Positions 31,564 through 40,989 of a stretch of DNA of 64,000 nucleotides are shown here, one piece after another (positions within the stretch are counted from its first letter, which is position 1; every line of letters starts with the position of its first letter). The DNA lies in the NCBI GenBank assembly GCA_002291465.1, contig CP021238.1, positions 1,798,001-1,862,000 of the forward strand, written 5' to 3'. A program made the position numbers and the translations under genes. The notes beneath the pieces were generated by a model. The model had not been told where the DNA came from. It made no database searches and saw only the letters and a program-made list of their open reading frames with translations. This stretch comes from Mycobacterium lepraemurium. GTDB lineage: Bacteria > Actinomycetota > Actinomycetes > Mycobacteriales > Mycobacteriaceae.

Positions 31564-32469
31564 TCAGAGCAGCGCCTGCTGCCAGGACAGGATGCGTTCG
31601 GCCAGTTCGGGTCCGCGGTCCTCCTGGATGAAGTGACTGGCGTTGATGCGGGCGTGCGGGTGGCCCGCGGCGCCCGGAATGTGCTTGATCAGCGGGCTGT
31701 CGGCGTGGCCGAGGATGGGGTCGCGGGCGCCGAAGATGGCCAGGAACGGTTTTTCCCAGCGGCCGAGGGCTTCCCACGCCTTGCGGTTGGCCGGAATCGC
31801 GGGATCGGCCGGCGAGGTGGGCACCAGCTGCGGAAAGGCCCGCGCCCCGGCCTGATACGTCTTGTCGGGGAAGGGCGCGTCGTAGCCGGCGCGCACCTTG
31901 GGCGACACCCGGCGGACGGTCCCGATGCTGACGATGCGGCCTGCGGGCAGCACGGGGGAGTAGCGCGCGAAGGCTAGCCACGCGTAGAAGGCGGGCGGGG
32001 TACGCCGCTGCGCGGTGGGAAGGAAACCGTTGGCCACCACCAGCCGTCCCACCCGGTCGGGCTGCTCGGCGGCGATGCGCAGCCCGATCAACGATCCCCA
32101 GTCCTGCACGAACAGCGTGACGTCGCTGAGGTTGAGGTGTTCGAACCAGGAGACCACCCAGTCCACGTGCCGCTGGTAGGAATAGTCCTCGATCCGGCTG
32201 GGCTTGTCCGACCGGCCGAAGCCGATCAAGTCGGGTGCCAGCACCCGGTTTCCGGCGTCGGTCAGCGGCGTGATCATGGTGCGGTACAGGTAGCTCCAGG
32301 TGGGCTCGCCGTGCAGCAGCACGATCGGTGGCCCGTCGATCGGCCCCTCGTCCAGGTAGTGCATGCGAAGCGGCCGGGTGTCGCGCGCGGTGACGTCCAG
32401 ATAGTGCGCCACGAACGGGTAGTCCTCCAGGTTTTCGAATCGGGAGTCCGGGGTTCGCAGCACATGCAT
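31564..32469 (-). CDS. dhmA: Haloalkane dehalogenase (alpha/beta hydrolase, Rv2296/DhmA-like)
   Basis: Intact 301-residue enzyme. Start ATG 32469 ([18 protein letters not shown]) has GAGGAGC upstream and matches the Rv2296 start; a longer frame to 32496 exists. Oxyanion/halide site [13 protein letters not shown], nucleophile Asp in [13 protein letters not shown] (about 114-126), and the catalytic His in [12 protein letters not shown] near the C-terminus are present. It cleaves carbon-halogen bonds to alcohols via an alkyl-enzyme ester; the natural mycobacterial substrate is unknown. Confidence 0.9.
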   Translation of the reverse strand: MHVLRTPDSRFENLEDYPFVAHYLDVTARDTRPLRMHYLDEGPIDGPPIVLLHGEPTWSYLYRTMITPLTDAGNRVLAPDLIGFGRSDKPSRIEDYSYQRHVDWVVSWFEHLNLSDVTLFVQDWGSLIGLRIAAEQPDRVGRLVVANGFLPTAQRRTPPAFYAWLAFARYSPVLPAGRIVSIGTVRRVSPKVRAGYDAPFPDKTYQAGARAFPQLVPTSPADPAIPANRKAWEALGRWEKPFLAIFGARDPILGHADSPLIKHIPGAAGHPHARINASHFIQEDRGPELAERILSWQQALL

Positions 32470-32582
32470 ATTCAGCTCCTCGGCGTGAACCGGCACCTCT
32501 GCTAGCCTCTCTCGCCGACGGGCATTCGTCTAGTAGCAGATTCGTTGAGCTACACCGTTGCGGCCACGAAACTGGCCTCTTC

Positions 32583-33310
32583 ATGGCAATTCGGCGCGCG
32601 GTGCTGCTCATCGCCGACATTGGCGGTTACACGCATTACATGCAGTTGAACCGGACGCATCTCGCGCGTGCCCAGCTGACCGTCGCGGGACTGCTGGAGT
32701 CGGTGATCGACGCGGGCAAGGGCCTGAAGCTGGCCAAGCTCGAAGGCGATGCCGCGTTCTTCTGGGCGCCGGACAGCAGCGCCAAAGTGGTGGTCTGCGA
32801 GCGGCTGTCGCGGATGCGCACGTCGTTCCTGCAGCGGCGCGAGCGGATGAAGAACGACATCGCCTGCCAGTGCGCGAGCTGCGCCCAGCTGGAGCAGCTG
32901 TCGCTCAAATTCGTGGTTCACGTCGGCGAGGTGGCAGATCGCGGGTGAAGTGGCACGTCGAACTGGCCGGATTCGACGTCATTCTGGTGCATCGAATGCT
33001 GAAAAACCTGGTGCCGGTTGCGGAATACGTGCTGATGACCGATCCGGTCGTGGACTGCCTCGACGAGCCGATGCGCGCGCTGTGCATGCCGCTGGTGCAC
33101 GTGTTCAAAGGGATCGGCGAAACGCCGACGTACTACATCGACTTGGCGGAGGTGCGGGTTCCGGTCACCGAGCCGCAGCGTAGTTTCCTGCGTCGGTTTG
33201 GCGCGACCATGAGGTTCGAGTTCAACTCGCTGCCGTTCACCCTGGGCATGAAGGAGCCCGCGGAAGGGTTCCGCAACTTGGGCCGGGGCGGGGAGGAGAT
33301 TCCCGCGTAG
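32583..33310 (+). pseudogene. DUF2652 protein (Rv2295-like), frameshifted
   Basis: ATG 32583 opens [20 protein letters not shown], a cyclase-like fold entry found in DUF2652. The 121-codon first part ends at TGA near 32946, just after FVVHVGEVA. The next frame continues [20 protein letters not shown] and runs to the stop at 33308-33310, ending GMKEPAEGFRNLGRGG. One indel near 32938-32942 separates them. Divergent from dhmA (113 bp gap), which matches the M. tuberculosis Rv2295-Rv2296 neighbourhood. Confidence 0.8.
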
Positions 33311-33324
33311 CGCGGGCGGGACAG

Positions 33325-34530
33325 CTAGCCGGACCGGCCGGCCAGCGCGCGGCCCATGCGTGACAGCGCCTCGGTGAGGATCGCGCGCGAGGTGGCAAAG
33401 TTCAGTCGCAGGTGTCCCGCCCCGCCGGTTCCGAACACGTGGCCGGAGCTCAGCGCCACCCGGGCGTGCTCGAGGAACCAGCGCGCAGGCCCGGACAGGT
33501 CGGCGACCACGGCCAGACCCTGTGCGGCGTCCTCGGCGAAGCCCAGCTCTCGGCAGTCCAGCCACGCGAGGTAAGTGCCTTGCGGCCATTGATATTTCAC
33601 GCCCGGAAGATGTTCGGCCACCAACTCGCCGAGCAACGCGCGGTTCTGGTCCAGGCCCTGCAGCGTGGCGTCCAGCCATCCGTCACCGCTGCGGAATGCC
33701 TCGGTGTGGGCGATGACGCCGAGATGGCTGGGCCCGTGACTGACCTCCTCCGGCATCCGGTTCAGGTCGGCCGCCGCCTCCGGTCCGGCGATGGCCAGGG
33801 CCGCCTTCAGGCCGGACAGGTTCCAGGCCTTGGACGCCGAGGTCAGCGCAAAGGCGTTCTCCGCCTCGGCCACGGTCAGGAAGGGAGTGAATCGTGATCC
33901 CGGCAAGATCACCGGCGCGTGGATCTCGTCCGACACCACGCGCACGCCGAACCGGCGGGCGAGCTCGGCAACCCCGCGCAGCTCCGCGGCGGTGTGCACC
34001 GACCCGGTCGGGTTGTGCGGATTGCACAGCAGGTAGGCGACCTTCGCCGTGCTCCCGGCACGGGCGTGTGCGAACGCTTCTTCCAACGCGCCCAAGTCAA
34101 TTCGGCCGCCGTCGTCCAGTGGTGCCTCGACGACCCGTCGGCCGTCGTGCGACACGAATGCGTAGAACGGCGCGTACACCGGCGGGTTGACGACGACGGA
34201 ATCGCCCGGGTCGGTGACCAGACGCAGCACCTCGACGGCGCCGAGCATGACGTCGGGAACCAGCGCGGTGCGGCTCACGTCGAGGTCGTGCCACTGCCAA
34301 CGCCGCGCCGCGAAATTACTCACCGCCTCGGCGAACGCGGTGCCGCAGGGGTAGCCGGTGTCGCCGTTGTCGATCGCCGTTCGCAGCGCATGCGCCACCG
34401 TCGGCGCCAGCCTGACGTCCATCTCGGCGACCCACAGCGGCAGCACATCGGTGGGATGGGTGCGCCATTTCATGCTGGTGCGAAGCCGCAGTTGGTCCAG
34501 CGTGAGTTCCTCGAGCGGGTTAAACGTCAC
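33325..34530 (-). CDS. PatB/MalY-type PLP-dependent C-S lyase/aminotransferase (Rv2294-like)
   Basis: Intact ~401-residue fold-type I enzyme. I chose GTG 34530 ([20 protein letters not shown]), where the Rv2294-like sequence begins; ATG 34551 is seven codons earlier and lies in the IS remnant junction. PLP motifs: [27 protein letters not shown] (Asp for pyridine N), [20 protein letters not shown] (Schiff-base Lys), [14 protein letters not shown] (Arg for carboxylate). MalY-like members cleave cystathionine or other C-S bonds. Its upstream region has been replaced by an IS630 fragment, so its promoter is probably lost or new. Confidence 0.85.
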   Translation of the reverse strand: MTFNPLEELTLDQLRLRTSMKWRTHPTDVLPLWVAEMDVRLAPTVAHALRTAIDNGDTGYPCGTAFAEAVSNFAARRWQWHDLDVSRTALVPDVMLGAVEVLRLVTDPGDSVVVNPPVYAPFYAFVSHDGRRVVEAPLDDGGRIDLGALEEAFAHARAGSTAKVAYLLCNPHNPTGSVHTAAELRGVAELARRFGVRVVSDEIHAPVILPGSRFTPFLTVAEAENAFALTSASKAWNLSGLKAALAIAGPEAAADLNRMPEEVSHGPSHLGVIAHTEAFRSGDGWLDATLQGLDQNRALLGELVAEHLPGVKYQWPQGTYLAWLDCRELGFAEDAAQGLAVVADLSGPARWFLEHARVALSSGHVFGTGGAGHLRLNFATSRAILTEALSRMGRALAGRSG

Positions 34531-34545
34531 CCCGCGGCGCGCGCT

Positions 34546-35024
34546 AGCCATGACTACGTCCGCCACGGCACGTCGAGTCTGTACGCCGCCCTCGATCTCA
34601 CGACCGGCAAGGTCATCGGCGCCCTGCACTCTCGTCATCGGGCCACAGAGTTCCTGGCGTTCTCAAAAAGATCGATGCCGAAGTCCCCGACGACCTCGAC
34701 GTGCACCTGGTACTCGACAACGCCTCGACGCACAAGACCCCAGCGGTAAAGCGTTGGCTAACACACCATCCCAGATTCATTCTGCACTTCACCCCGACCA
34801 GTTCCTCATGGCTTAACCTCGTCGAACGATGGTTCGCCGAGCTGACCACCAAAAAACTGCGCCGCGGCACCCACACCTCAGTCCGCCAACTCAACACCGA
34901 CATCCGCGCCTGGATCGACACCTGAAACGACAACCCCCGCCCCTACCTCTGGACCAAGACCGCCGACCAAATCCTGACCAGCATCGCCAACAACTGCACC
35001 CAAATTAATGACTCAAAACACTAG
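34546..35024 (+). mobile_element. IS630-family transposase remnant (5'-truncated)
   Basis: Reading from about 34546, [20 protein letters not shown] is the middle of an IS630 transposase. A frame change near 34663 joins to VPDDLDVHLVLDNASTHKTP (second Asp of DDE) and FTPTSSSWLNLVERWFAELT (catalytic Glu). An in-frame TGA at 34923-34925 replaces Trp in a DTWNDNP-like motif, and the C-terminus NNCTQINDSKH ends at TAG 35022-35024. The first half, with the first Asp, is missing. The fragment abuts the start of the aminotransferase on one side and the hydrolase end on the other. Confidence 0.85.
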
Positions 35025-35877
35025 CGTCCCGCGACGACGTGCTGGCGTTCACCAACACCGCGCCGTCGGGCCGATTTCCCAGGGTTTGCAGTGGCACGTC
35101 CTTGCCGCGGGCGGTTAGGCGCACGATCTCGGCCAATTGCGCGGGGGCGTCGCACTGCAGGTAGTGGTTGGGGCCGGGGATCACCCAGTAGCGGTTGCGG
35201 CCCGGCTTCGTCTTCAGATACGTCTGCCATACGTGGTTGGGGACGCGCAGCGGCGCGACGTTGTCGTGCAGCCCCCACACCACGGTGGTGTCGACATCGC
35301 TGGTAGAACGTGCTTCCAGCCAACGGGTTTTCGTCAGCGGCCCGCTCGTTGAGATATTGATATGGTGTCCGGTGGCACCCGGATTCCGTCGTTGTGGGCG
35401 AAGCACTTCGCCAGGGCGGCGATCTTCGGGTCGTCCAGCGTCCGCCGCGGCATGAACGTGCGGGCGCCCATTCCGGCCGCCAGCAGCTCGGGTGTGGTCG
35501 CGGCCGCGGTGGCCCGCGCGGTCGCGGGATCGAGTAGCGCGCTCTGAAACGCGGTGGGGTTGGCCAGCGGAAGGTAGATGTTGGCGTTGGTCAGGATCAG
35601 GTCGACGGGTGCGGCCGGCGGGTCGAGCGCGGCCAGCATGCCCGACGCGATCATCGTGGGTCAGCATGCGGTAGTCGGACAGTCGCCACACCTCGGTGAC
35701 GGCGTGGACGAGCAGACGGGCGTCGTCGTACAGCGAATACACGTACGGCTCGGGCGGTTTGTCGGACAGTCCGTACCCGGGGAAGTCGATCAGGTGGATG
35801 TCGAAGTCACGGCTCAGCTCGTCGGCCAAGGCGAAGTAGTCGATGCTCGACGTCGGAAAGCCGTGTACCAACACCAA
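35005..35877 (-). pseudogene. Alpha/beta hydrolase, 5'-truncated and frameshifted
   Basis: The first codons already lie within the fold (VLVHGFPTSSIDYFALADEL), with a TGA just upstream, so the N-terminus is missing. After LVHAVTEVWRLSDYRMLTHD the frame changes near 35650 (alternative frame: SGMLAALDPPAAPVDLILTN) and again near 35365 (then NISTSGPLTKTRWLEARSTS; VVWGLHDNVAPLRVP; VIPGPNHYLQCDAPAQLAEI). The His of GPNHY is kept; the nucleophile elbow falls in the damaged zone. The 3' end overlaps the IS630 remnant, so the native C-terminus is uncertain. Confidence 0.8.
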
Positions 35878-35934
35878 TGCGGGCGCTCAAGCAGTCAGCA
35901 TCTCAGAGGCCGTCGCGGCGGACAACCACCGTCG

Positions 35935-36452
35935 TCACGGGCAGGTGACGTGGATCCCGAACGTCACGTCGCGCGTCCCGCTTTGGCCGGGTGTGGTCGC
36001 CTGGCCGGTGCCGGTGACCGTGTAGCTCTTGCCGTCCTTGGTTGCCTGCACCTGAGTCGGCGATTTGGTTCCCTGGTACGGCAATTGATATTGGCCGTTG
36101 TCCAGCTTGAGCGAAATCGCGAAGCCATCGACGGTGGGCGGTTGTTCGTCGGAGACCGCGAGGGAGACCGACGCCGAATCGTCGTGCACGCTGATGCGGG
36201 TGGTGAGGTCTCCCGATTCCGGCGGCGACGCATTCGGTTGTGCTGCTGCGCTGGTGCAGTCGACGCCGGCGATCATGGTGTGCTTGTTCCCGTCGATCAT
36301 CACGCTCGTGCTTGCCAACGCGGCGGTGGAACTCGGGGTGGCAGCCGGTGGCCGTCCTTGCCGGAACACCCGGGCAGCCCGGCCCCCAACGCCAGCACAC
36401 CGAGCGCGGTCGCGGCGCCGACGACCCGGCGCCTATCGTTGAGGTTCCTCAT
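35935..36452 (-). pseudogene. lppO: 19-kDa-antigen-family lipoprotein (LppO/LpqH-like), frameshifted
   Basis: ATG 36452 encodes NLNDRRRVVGAATALGVLAL followed by lipobox LPGC (about residues 25-28). About 12 codons later the frame slips (near 36350); the main frame continues PAATPSSTAALASTSVMIDG and stays open to 35935. The exported domain carries HTMIAGVDCTSAAAQ, GFAISLKLDNGQYQ and GTRDVTFGIHVTCP, typical of PF05481, with two Cys for a disulphide. Proximity to sseB matches M. tuberculosis Rv2290-Rv2291, hence LppO rather than LpqH; the symbol is tentative. Confidence 0.75.
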
Positions 36453-36497
36453 TGTCGGCCCTCCGCTAGACGTCATCAGGACTATAAAGCCCGATCG

Positions 36498-37304
36498 TTA
36501 CCGCCGGGACGCCCAGCCGATCATGGCGTGCGGCGGTCGGGCGAACGGGCGTTGAACGCACCCGTGTTCATACTCTAAAGACTCTCCCGCACAAGGTTTT
36601 TCGTTATCGCAGTGTGTCGCGGTCGCGATGAACATGCCGGTGGCGACGACGAGCACGCTGTCAATCAGGAGCGGATAATGCCGCTGATCGGTTCGGCGCA
36701 CGAGCGGACGCGCGACGAAGGGCCCGATCATCAAGGCGGCGCCGATCACCAGCCCGCGGGTCACCACGGCGAAGCTGAGCGCACCCAGCTGGCTGAACGT
36801 GCCGATTTTGCCGATGTAGAGCAGCAAGGCGCTGACGGCCTCCGACCCGAGGAACGCGCCGCCGGACAGCCCGTATCCGGTGAAGACGGGCACGCTCAGT
36901 GGGCCCGTCGACAGGACCAGACCGGTGAGAAAGCCGACGACGACGCCCGCGACGGCCAAATGCCGCAGCCGAATCCGCCACCGGCGGGCCAGAGCAACCC
37001 TGCGCACCGGGGCCATCGCGAGGAAAAACACCCCCAGCAGCCCGTCGACCACCGCCTGCGGGATGCTCAGCAGGGTGTTCGCGCCGAGCACGACGGCGGG
37101 AGTCCCGGGCAGCGCATAGGCAAGGACCGGCCGCCAGCGAATCTGCCGCCACCACGCGGCAACCCGCGCGACGTTCGCCATCACCGCCGCAATCCCCATG
37201 ACGGGCACCGCAATTCGCGGCCTGTACATCATGACCAGCGCCGGCAGCAGCACCAGGGACGAGCCGGTGCCCACCAGCCCACCGAGCGCTCCGGCGGCCA
37301 GCAC
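36498..37304 (-). CDS. TauE/SafE-family sulfite/organosulfur anion exporter
   Basis: 268-residue polytopic membrane protein. The open frame extends upstream to TGA without a better start than GTG 37304, although the upstream codons (WWLSPSSFLIVLAAGALGGL) look hydrophobic and native, so a start may have been lost to a small change. Signatures: LVGTGSSLVLLPALVMM and RRIRLRHLAVAGVVVGFLTG-like second repeat, then GGAFLGSEAVSALLLYIGKI. The last ~30 residues (HCDNEKPCAGESLEYEHG) are hydrophilic and may be read-through beyond the native end. Neighbouring SseB makes a sulfur-anion substrate plausible. Confidence 0.7.
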   Translation of the reverse strand: MLAAGALGGLVGTGSSLVLLPALVMMYRPRIAVPVMGIAAVMANVARVAAWWRQIRWRPVLAYALPGTPAVVLGANTLLSIPQAVVDGLLGVFFLAMAPVRRVALARRWRIRLRHLAVAGVVVGFLTGLVLSTGPLSVPVFTGYGLSGGAFLGSEAVSALLLYIGKIGTFSQLGALSFAVVTRGLVIGAALMIGPFVARPLVRRTDQRHYPLLIDSVLVVATGMFIATATHCDNEKPCAGESLEYEHGCVQRPFARPPHAMIGWASRR

Positions 37305-37498
37305 GATGAGAAATGAGGACGGCGAGAGCCACCATGGCAGGACCTTCTCGCCGGCGCGCGGCGCACCGGCGGGGGTTTTGTCCGTTCAGGTGACCGCCTT
37401 CCGTCGGGGAAGGCGGTAGCGCCGCTCGGACCAGTCACACCGCGTGGTGCCGGAACCCTAGGCGCTGTCGGGAACAGGCTAACAGGTGGTGCAGCCGC

Positions 37499-38353
37499 CT
37501 ACGCGCCGCCGCGTTCCACCGGGCGGGCCGGGTCCGCGCACCACTCCGACCACGATCCCGGGTACAGCGCCGCCGTTCGGCCCACCGCCGCGAGCGCGGC
37601 GATCGTCACCGTGGCGGTGATGCCCGAGCCGCAATAGGCGGCCACCGCGCCGTGCCGCTCGATTCGGTGCTCGGCGAACACCCGGGCGAGCGCGTCGTCG
37701 CCGAGGAAGGTGCCGTCGGCCGCCAAAACGTCGCCGCTGGGCAGATTCTCGGCGCCGGGAATGTGCCCGGCGACGGGATCGAGCGGTTCCACCTCGCCGC
37801 GGTAGCGTTCCGACGCCCGGGCGTCGATGAGTGTGGCGGTGCCCGCGGCCACCTGCTCAGTCGTCACGGTCGGACGGTTGCCGGAATGCAAATCATCATG
37901 CGGCACAGTCACATTCCCGGGCTCCGGTTCGAACGGCCCGGACTCGAGTCGGCCGCCGGCCGCCCGCCAGGCGGCCAGCCCGCCGTCCAGAATGCGGACG
38001 TTGTCCAGCCCGGCCGCGCGCAGCAGCCACCATGCGCGTGCGGAGCCGGCGCGGTTCCAGTCGTCGTAGACCACCACCGGTGTGTCCTGCCGGATGCCCC
38101 ATCGGCGGGCGGCCGCCTGCAGGCTGGGTCCCGACGGCAGCGGGTGACGGCCCCGCCCGGACACCGTGTGGTCGCTGAACTCGTCCTCGAGCGAGACGTA
38201 CACCGCGCCGGGAAGGTGGCCCTGCAGGTAGGCCGCGCGGCCGTCGGGCTCGTCGAGCCTCCACCGCACGTCCAGGATGCTCACCGGGTCTCCGGCCTCG
38301 ATGACGTCGGCCAACTCGGTCGCGGTGATCAATACCTGATTGCGTGCCTCCAC
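37499..38353 (-). CDS. sseB: Thiosulfate/3-mercaptopyruvate sulfurtransferase SseB (double rhodanese)
   Basis: Intact 284-residue protein, the length of Rv2291 SseB. The N-terminal inactive rhodanese domain (SILDVRWRLDEPDGRAAYLQ; GHLPGAVYVSLEDEFSDHTV) is followed by a catalytic one (TLIDARASERYRGEVEPLDP; AGHIPGAENLPSGD) with the active Cys in AAYCGSGITATV (about residue 237). It transfers sulfane sulfur to cyanide or thiols. Start ATG 38353 has AAGGAGGAT upstream. No lesion, although neighbouring sulfur genes elsewhere in the window are broken. Confidence 0.9.
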   Translation of the reverse strand: MEARNQVLITATELADVIEAGDPVSILDVRWRLDEPDGRAAYLQGHLPGAVYVSLEDEFSDHTVSGRGRHPLPSGPSLQAAARRWGIRQDTPVVVYDDWNRAGSARAWWLLRAAGLDNVRILDGGLAAWRAAGGRLESGPFEPEPGNVTVPHDDLHSGNRPTVTTEQVAAGTATLIDARASERYRGEVEPLDPVAGHIPGAENLPSGDVLAADGTFLGDDALARVFAEHRIERHGAVAAYCGSGITATVTIAALAAVGRTAALYPGSWSEWCADPARPVERGGA

Positions 38354-38381
38354 TGGATCCTCCTTGTCGTCTGTAGTGAGA

Positions 38382-39656
38382 CTAATCAGGGCGGTCGGGC
38401 AAACCAGCGCCCGCCCGAGCGGCGCGGCGAAAAGGCCCGGGTGACGGGGGCCGCCGACAGGAGCAACGGGTGGCGCACATACGGCGAGCGACGCGGACGC
38501 GCCGCGCCAGATCAGGCGGTTTGTTCGGAGTCCCCGCCCGGATCGTCGAAAACCGTGCCCGCAACGACGCCAGCATGCCGGCGGCGGCCCGGTGCCAGGT
38601 GAAGTCCTCGGCGCGGCGGCGCGCGGAAATGCGGCGCTGCCGCTCGGGCCGACTGACGATGGCGCTGACCGCTCGCGCGATGGCGGCCGGGTCGTTGGCG
38701 GCCGACGCGCCGCTGTCCGGTGTGACGATCTCGGTCAGCGCCGACGTGCGCGAGACCACGGCCGGCGTGCCGTACGCCAGCGACTCCAGCGCGGCCAGCC
38801 CGAACGTCTCGTGCGGTCCCGGAGCCAGCGTCACATCGGCCGAGGCGAGCAGCTGGGCCACGGTGATGCGATCGGAGATGAAACCGGTGAAGTCGACCGG
38901 GAGCCGGGCGGCCTGCCGCTGCAGCCTGGCCCGCAGCGGACCCTCGCCCACCACCACCAGCCGCGCATCGACACCGGCGTGGCACAGCGCGCCGAGCGCG
39001 TCGATGCTGCGGTCGACGCGCTTCTCCACCGACAGCCGGCCGCAATGGACCAGCAACAGCTGGGTCGGCGCCGCCCAGCGGCGGCGCACCAGCTGTGAGT
39101 GGTGCCGCGGATGGAACGTCCGCAGGTCCACCCCCAGCGGGACGGTGACGGTGTTGCCGGCGCCGATGCGGTCGAATTCCTCACGCGCAAAGCCCGTGAT
39201 GCACACCACGGTGTCGTAGTCGGCGGCGGTGCGGGCATTGGCCAAGTCGGCGAACTTCTGCGCTGCCCGACGCGGAAGTACCTGCCCCACAAGGCGATCC
39301 ATCCGCTCGTGAGAGATCATCACCGTCGTGACGCCGTGGTCGCGCCCCCAGCGGCCCAGCGATCGCAGGGTGAGCCGGTCGGATACCTCCAGCGCGTCGG
39401 GCCGCAACGATTCCAGCAGCGCCTTGACCGGGCCCGGCAGCACCGCGCGGTAGCCGCCGGTGAAGGGAATCAGTCGGGCGGGCAAGGTGATTCGCACCAC
39501 GCCGGTGTACAGCCGGGCACGCTCGGTGCGCTGCCCCGGAACGATCAGGAAGACCTCGTGGCCGTGGGCGCAGTATTCGGCGCCCAGTCGGTCGACCGCG
39601 GTGCGAAGGCCGTCGGAGCGAGGGCCATAGAAATTGGCGACCTGTACGACACGCAT
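38382..39656 (-). CDS. Glycosyltransferase family 4 (mannosyltransferase-like)
   Basis: 424 residues from ATG 39656 (RVVQVANFYGPRSDGLRTAV). GT-B fold: acceptor domain with TVMISHERMDRLVG; nucleotide-sugar domain with LLLVHCGRLSVEKRVDRSID (about 216-235), VVVGEGPLRARLQ, and the EX7E donor-binding motif APGPHETFGLAALESLAYG (about 297-315). The C-terminal ~55 residues are Arg/Pro-rich (RRVRVARRMCATRCSC) and may extend beyond the native stop. Probably adds mannose or glucose to a lipid or cell-wall glycan. Confidence 0.85.
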   Translation of the reverse strand: MRVVQVANFYGPRSDGLRTAVDRLGAEYCAHGHEVFLIVPGQRTERARLYTGVVRITLPARLIPFTGGYRAVLPGPVKALLESLRPDALEVSDRLTLRSLGRWGRDHGVTTVMISHERMDRLVGQVLPRRAAQKFADLANARTAADYDTVVCITGFAREEFDRIGAGNTVTVPLGVDLRTFHPRHHSQLVRRRWAAPTQLLLVHCGRLSVEKRVDRSIDALGALCHAGVDARLVVVGEGPLRARLQRQAARLPVDFTGFISDRITVAQLLASADVTLAPGPHETFGLAALESLAYGTPAVVSRTSALTEIVTPDSGASAANDPAAIARAVSAIVSRPERQRRISARRRAEDFTWHRAAAGMLASLRARFSTIRAGTPNKPPDLARRVRVARRMCATRCSCRRPPSPGPFRRAARAGAGLPDRPD

Positions 39657-39772
39657 ACCGTGAGGACACGCGGCGCGCGTGTGCACTCCTCAATGCTGGA
39701 CCGACGCGGGCCTGAACACTGGGTGAACTTCGCCTGGCGGGGTGCTGCTCGGCGGTCTGGCGTCACACTCGA

Positions 39773-40956
39773 CTACCGAGTGCCCCAATCCCAGCGGGGC
39801 GTCGTCATCAAAGTCTGCCCGCCGATGCGTGTTTCGCCCCAGTCCTTGTACAGCTCGATCTCGACGGCTTCGCCGTCGGCGCCGCCTTCGCCCAGCGGGA
39901 CGGTATCCAAGAATCCCAGCAGCGAGCGCGAGTGGGTGACCACCACGACCTGGGTCCTCGCGGCGGTGGTGCGGATCAGCGAGGCCAGCGGGGCGACCAG
40001 GTCTGGGTGCAGCGAGGTTTCCGGCTCGTTGAGCACCATCAGCGACGGCGGTTGCGGGCTCAGCAGCGCGGCATCCCACAGCAGGAAACGCAGTGTGCCG
40101 TCGGATAATTCGGCCGACCGCAAGGCGCGCAGCATGCCGCGCTGGCGCAGCTGAGGGTCGAACAGCCCGTCGTGGATGGCTACCGAGACGGTGGCGCCGT
40201 CGAATGCCTCGGCGACGGCCCGGTCGAGGTCGTCGAACCCCGACTCGAGGATGGCCTGGATGGCGGCGGCGAGGTCGCTGCCGTCGTCGGCGAGCACCGG
40301 GGTGCGGGTGCCCACCTGTGGGTGCCGCGCCGGTGCCCCCGAGTCGACCCGGAATCCGTCGTAGAATCGCCAGTCGCGCAGCCGTTCTCGCACCGCCGCC
40401 AGTTCGGGCAGCGTGTGCGGGTGGGCGTATTCGGCGAGCACGCTGTGATACGACGGCAGCGACCGGGACAGCTCGTCGAAGCCGCTGCCGGAGTCGGCGC
40501 TGGCCTCGGCGAAACCGCGGGACCGTCGCACCAGGGTCGTGCTGGGCCGCAGCACCGGGCCGGCGAACAGCACTTCGCGTTTGATCTCCGGATCGCGGGC
40601 GAACACCGACTTCCCGGCCGACTGCGGCAGGCCCAAATCCACCAGATAACCGAAATCGTCTGCAGCGAAGCCCAATTCGAGGGATACAGGCCGGGTGCGC
40701 ACGGTGTCCTCGGTTTTCCCGGAGCGTCGCGCCCGGCCGGCTGCTCGGGGCCGGCCCACAGCACCGATTGCAGTCCGCCCTCGCGGGCCAGCGACCCGAT
40801 CACCTCGCAGCGGCCGCAATCCGCCAGCAGCCGCAGCGCCCGGTACAGCGACTACTTGCCGGTGCCGTTGGCGCCGGTGATCACCGACAGCCGGCCCAGC
40901 GGCAGGATCACCTCGCGCAGCGAGCGGTAGCACCGGACCGCGACGGTGTGCAGCAT
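39773..40956 (-). pseudogene. AAA15-type ATPase (SMC/OLD-like), disrupted
   Basis: ATG 40956 gives LHTVAVRCYRSLREVILPLG then RLSVITGANGTGK followed immediately by TAG (40852-40854), exactly where Ser of the Walker A should be. The same frame continues LYRALRLLADCGRCEVIGSL, and a frameshift near 40735 moves to KTEDTVRTRPVSLELGF. The rest is open: signature LSDGTLRFLLWDAALL, Walker B SLMVLNEPETSLHPDLVAPL and D-loop/H-loop VVVTHSRSLLGFLDTVP. Such ATPases resemble RecF/OLD-type proteins used in DNA maintenance or defence. Inactive here. Confidence 0.85.
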
Positions 40957-40989
40957 GAGGCCGACTGTACGGTCGGCCACCGACGGGTC

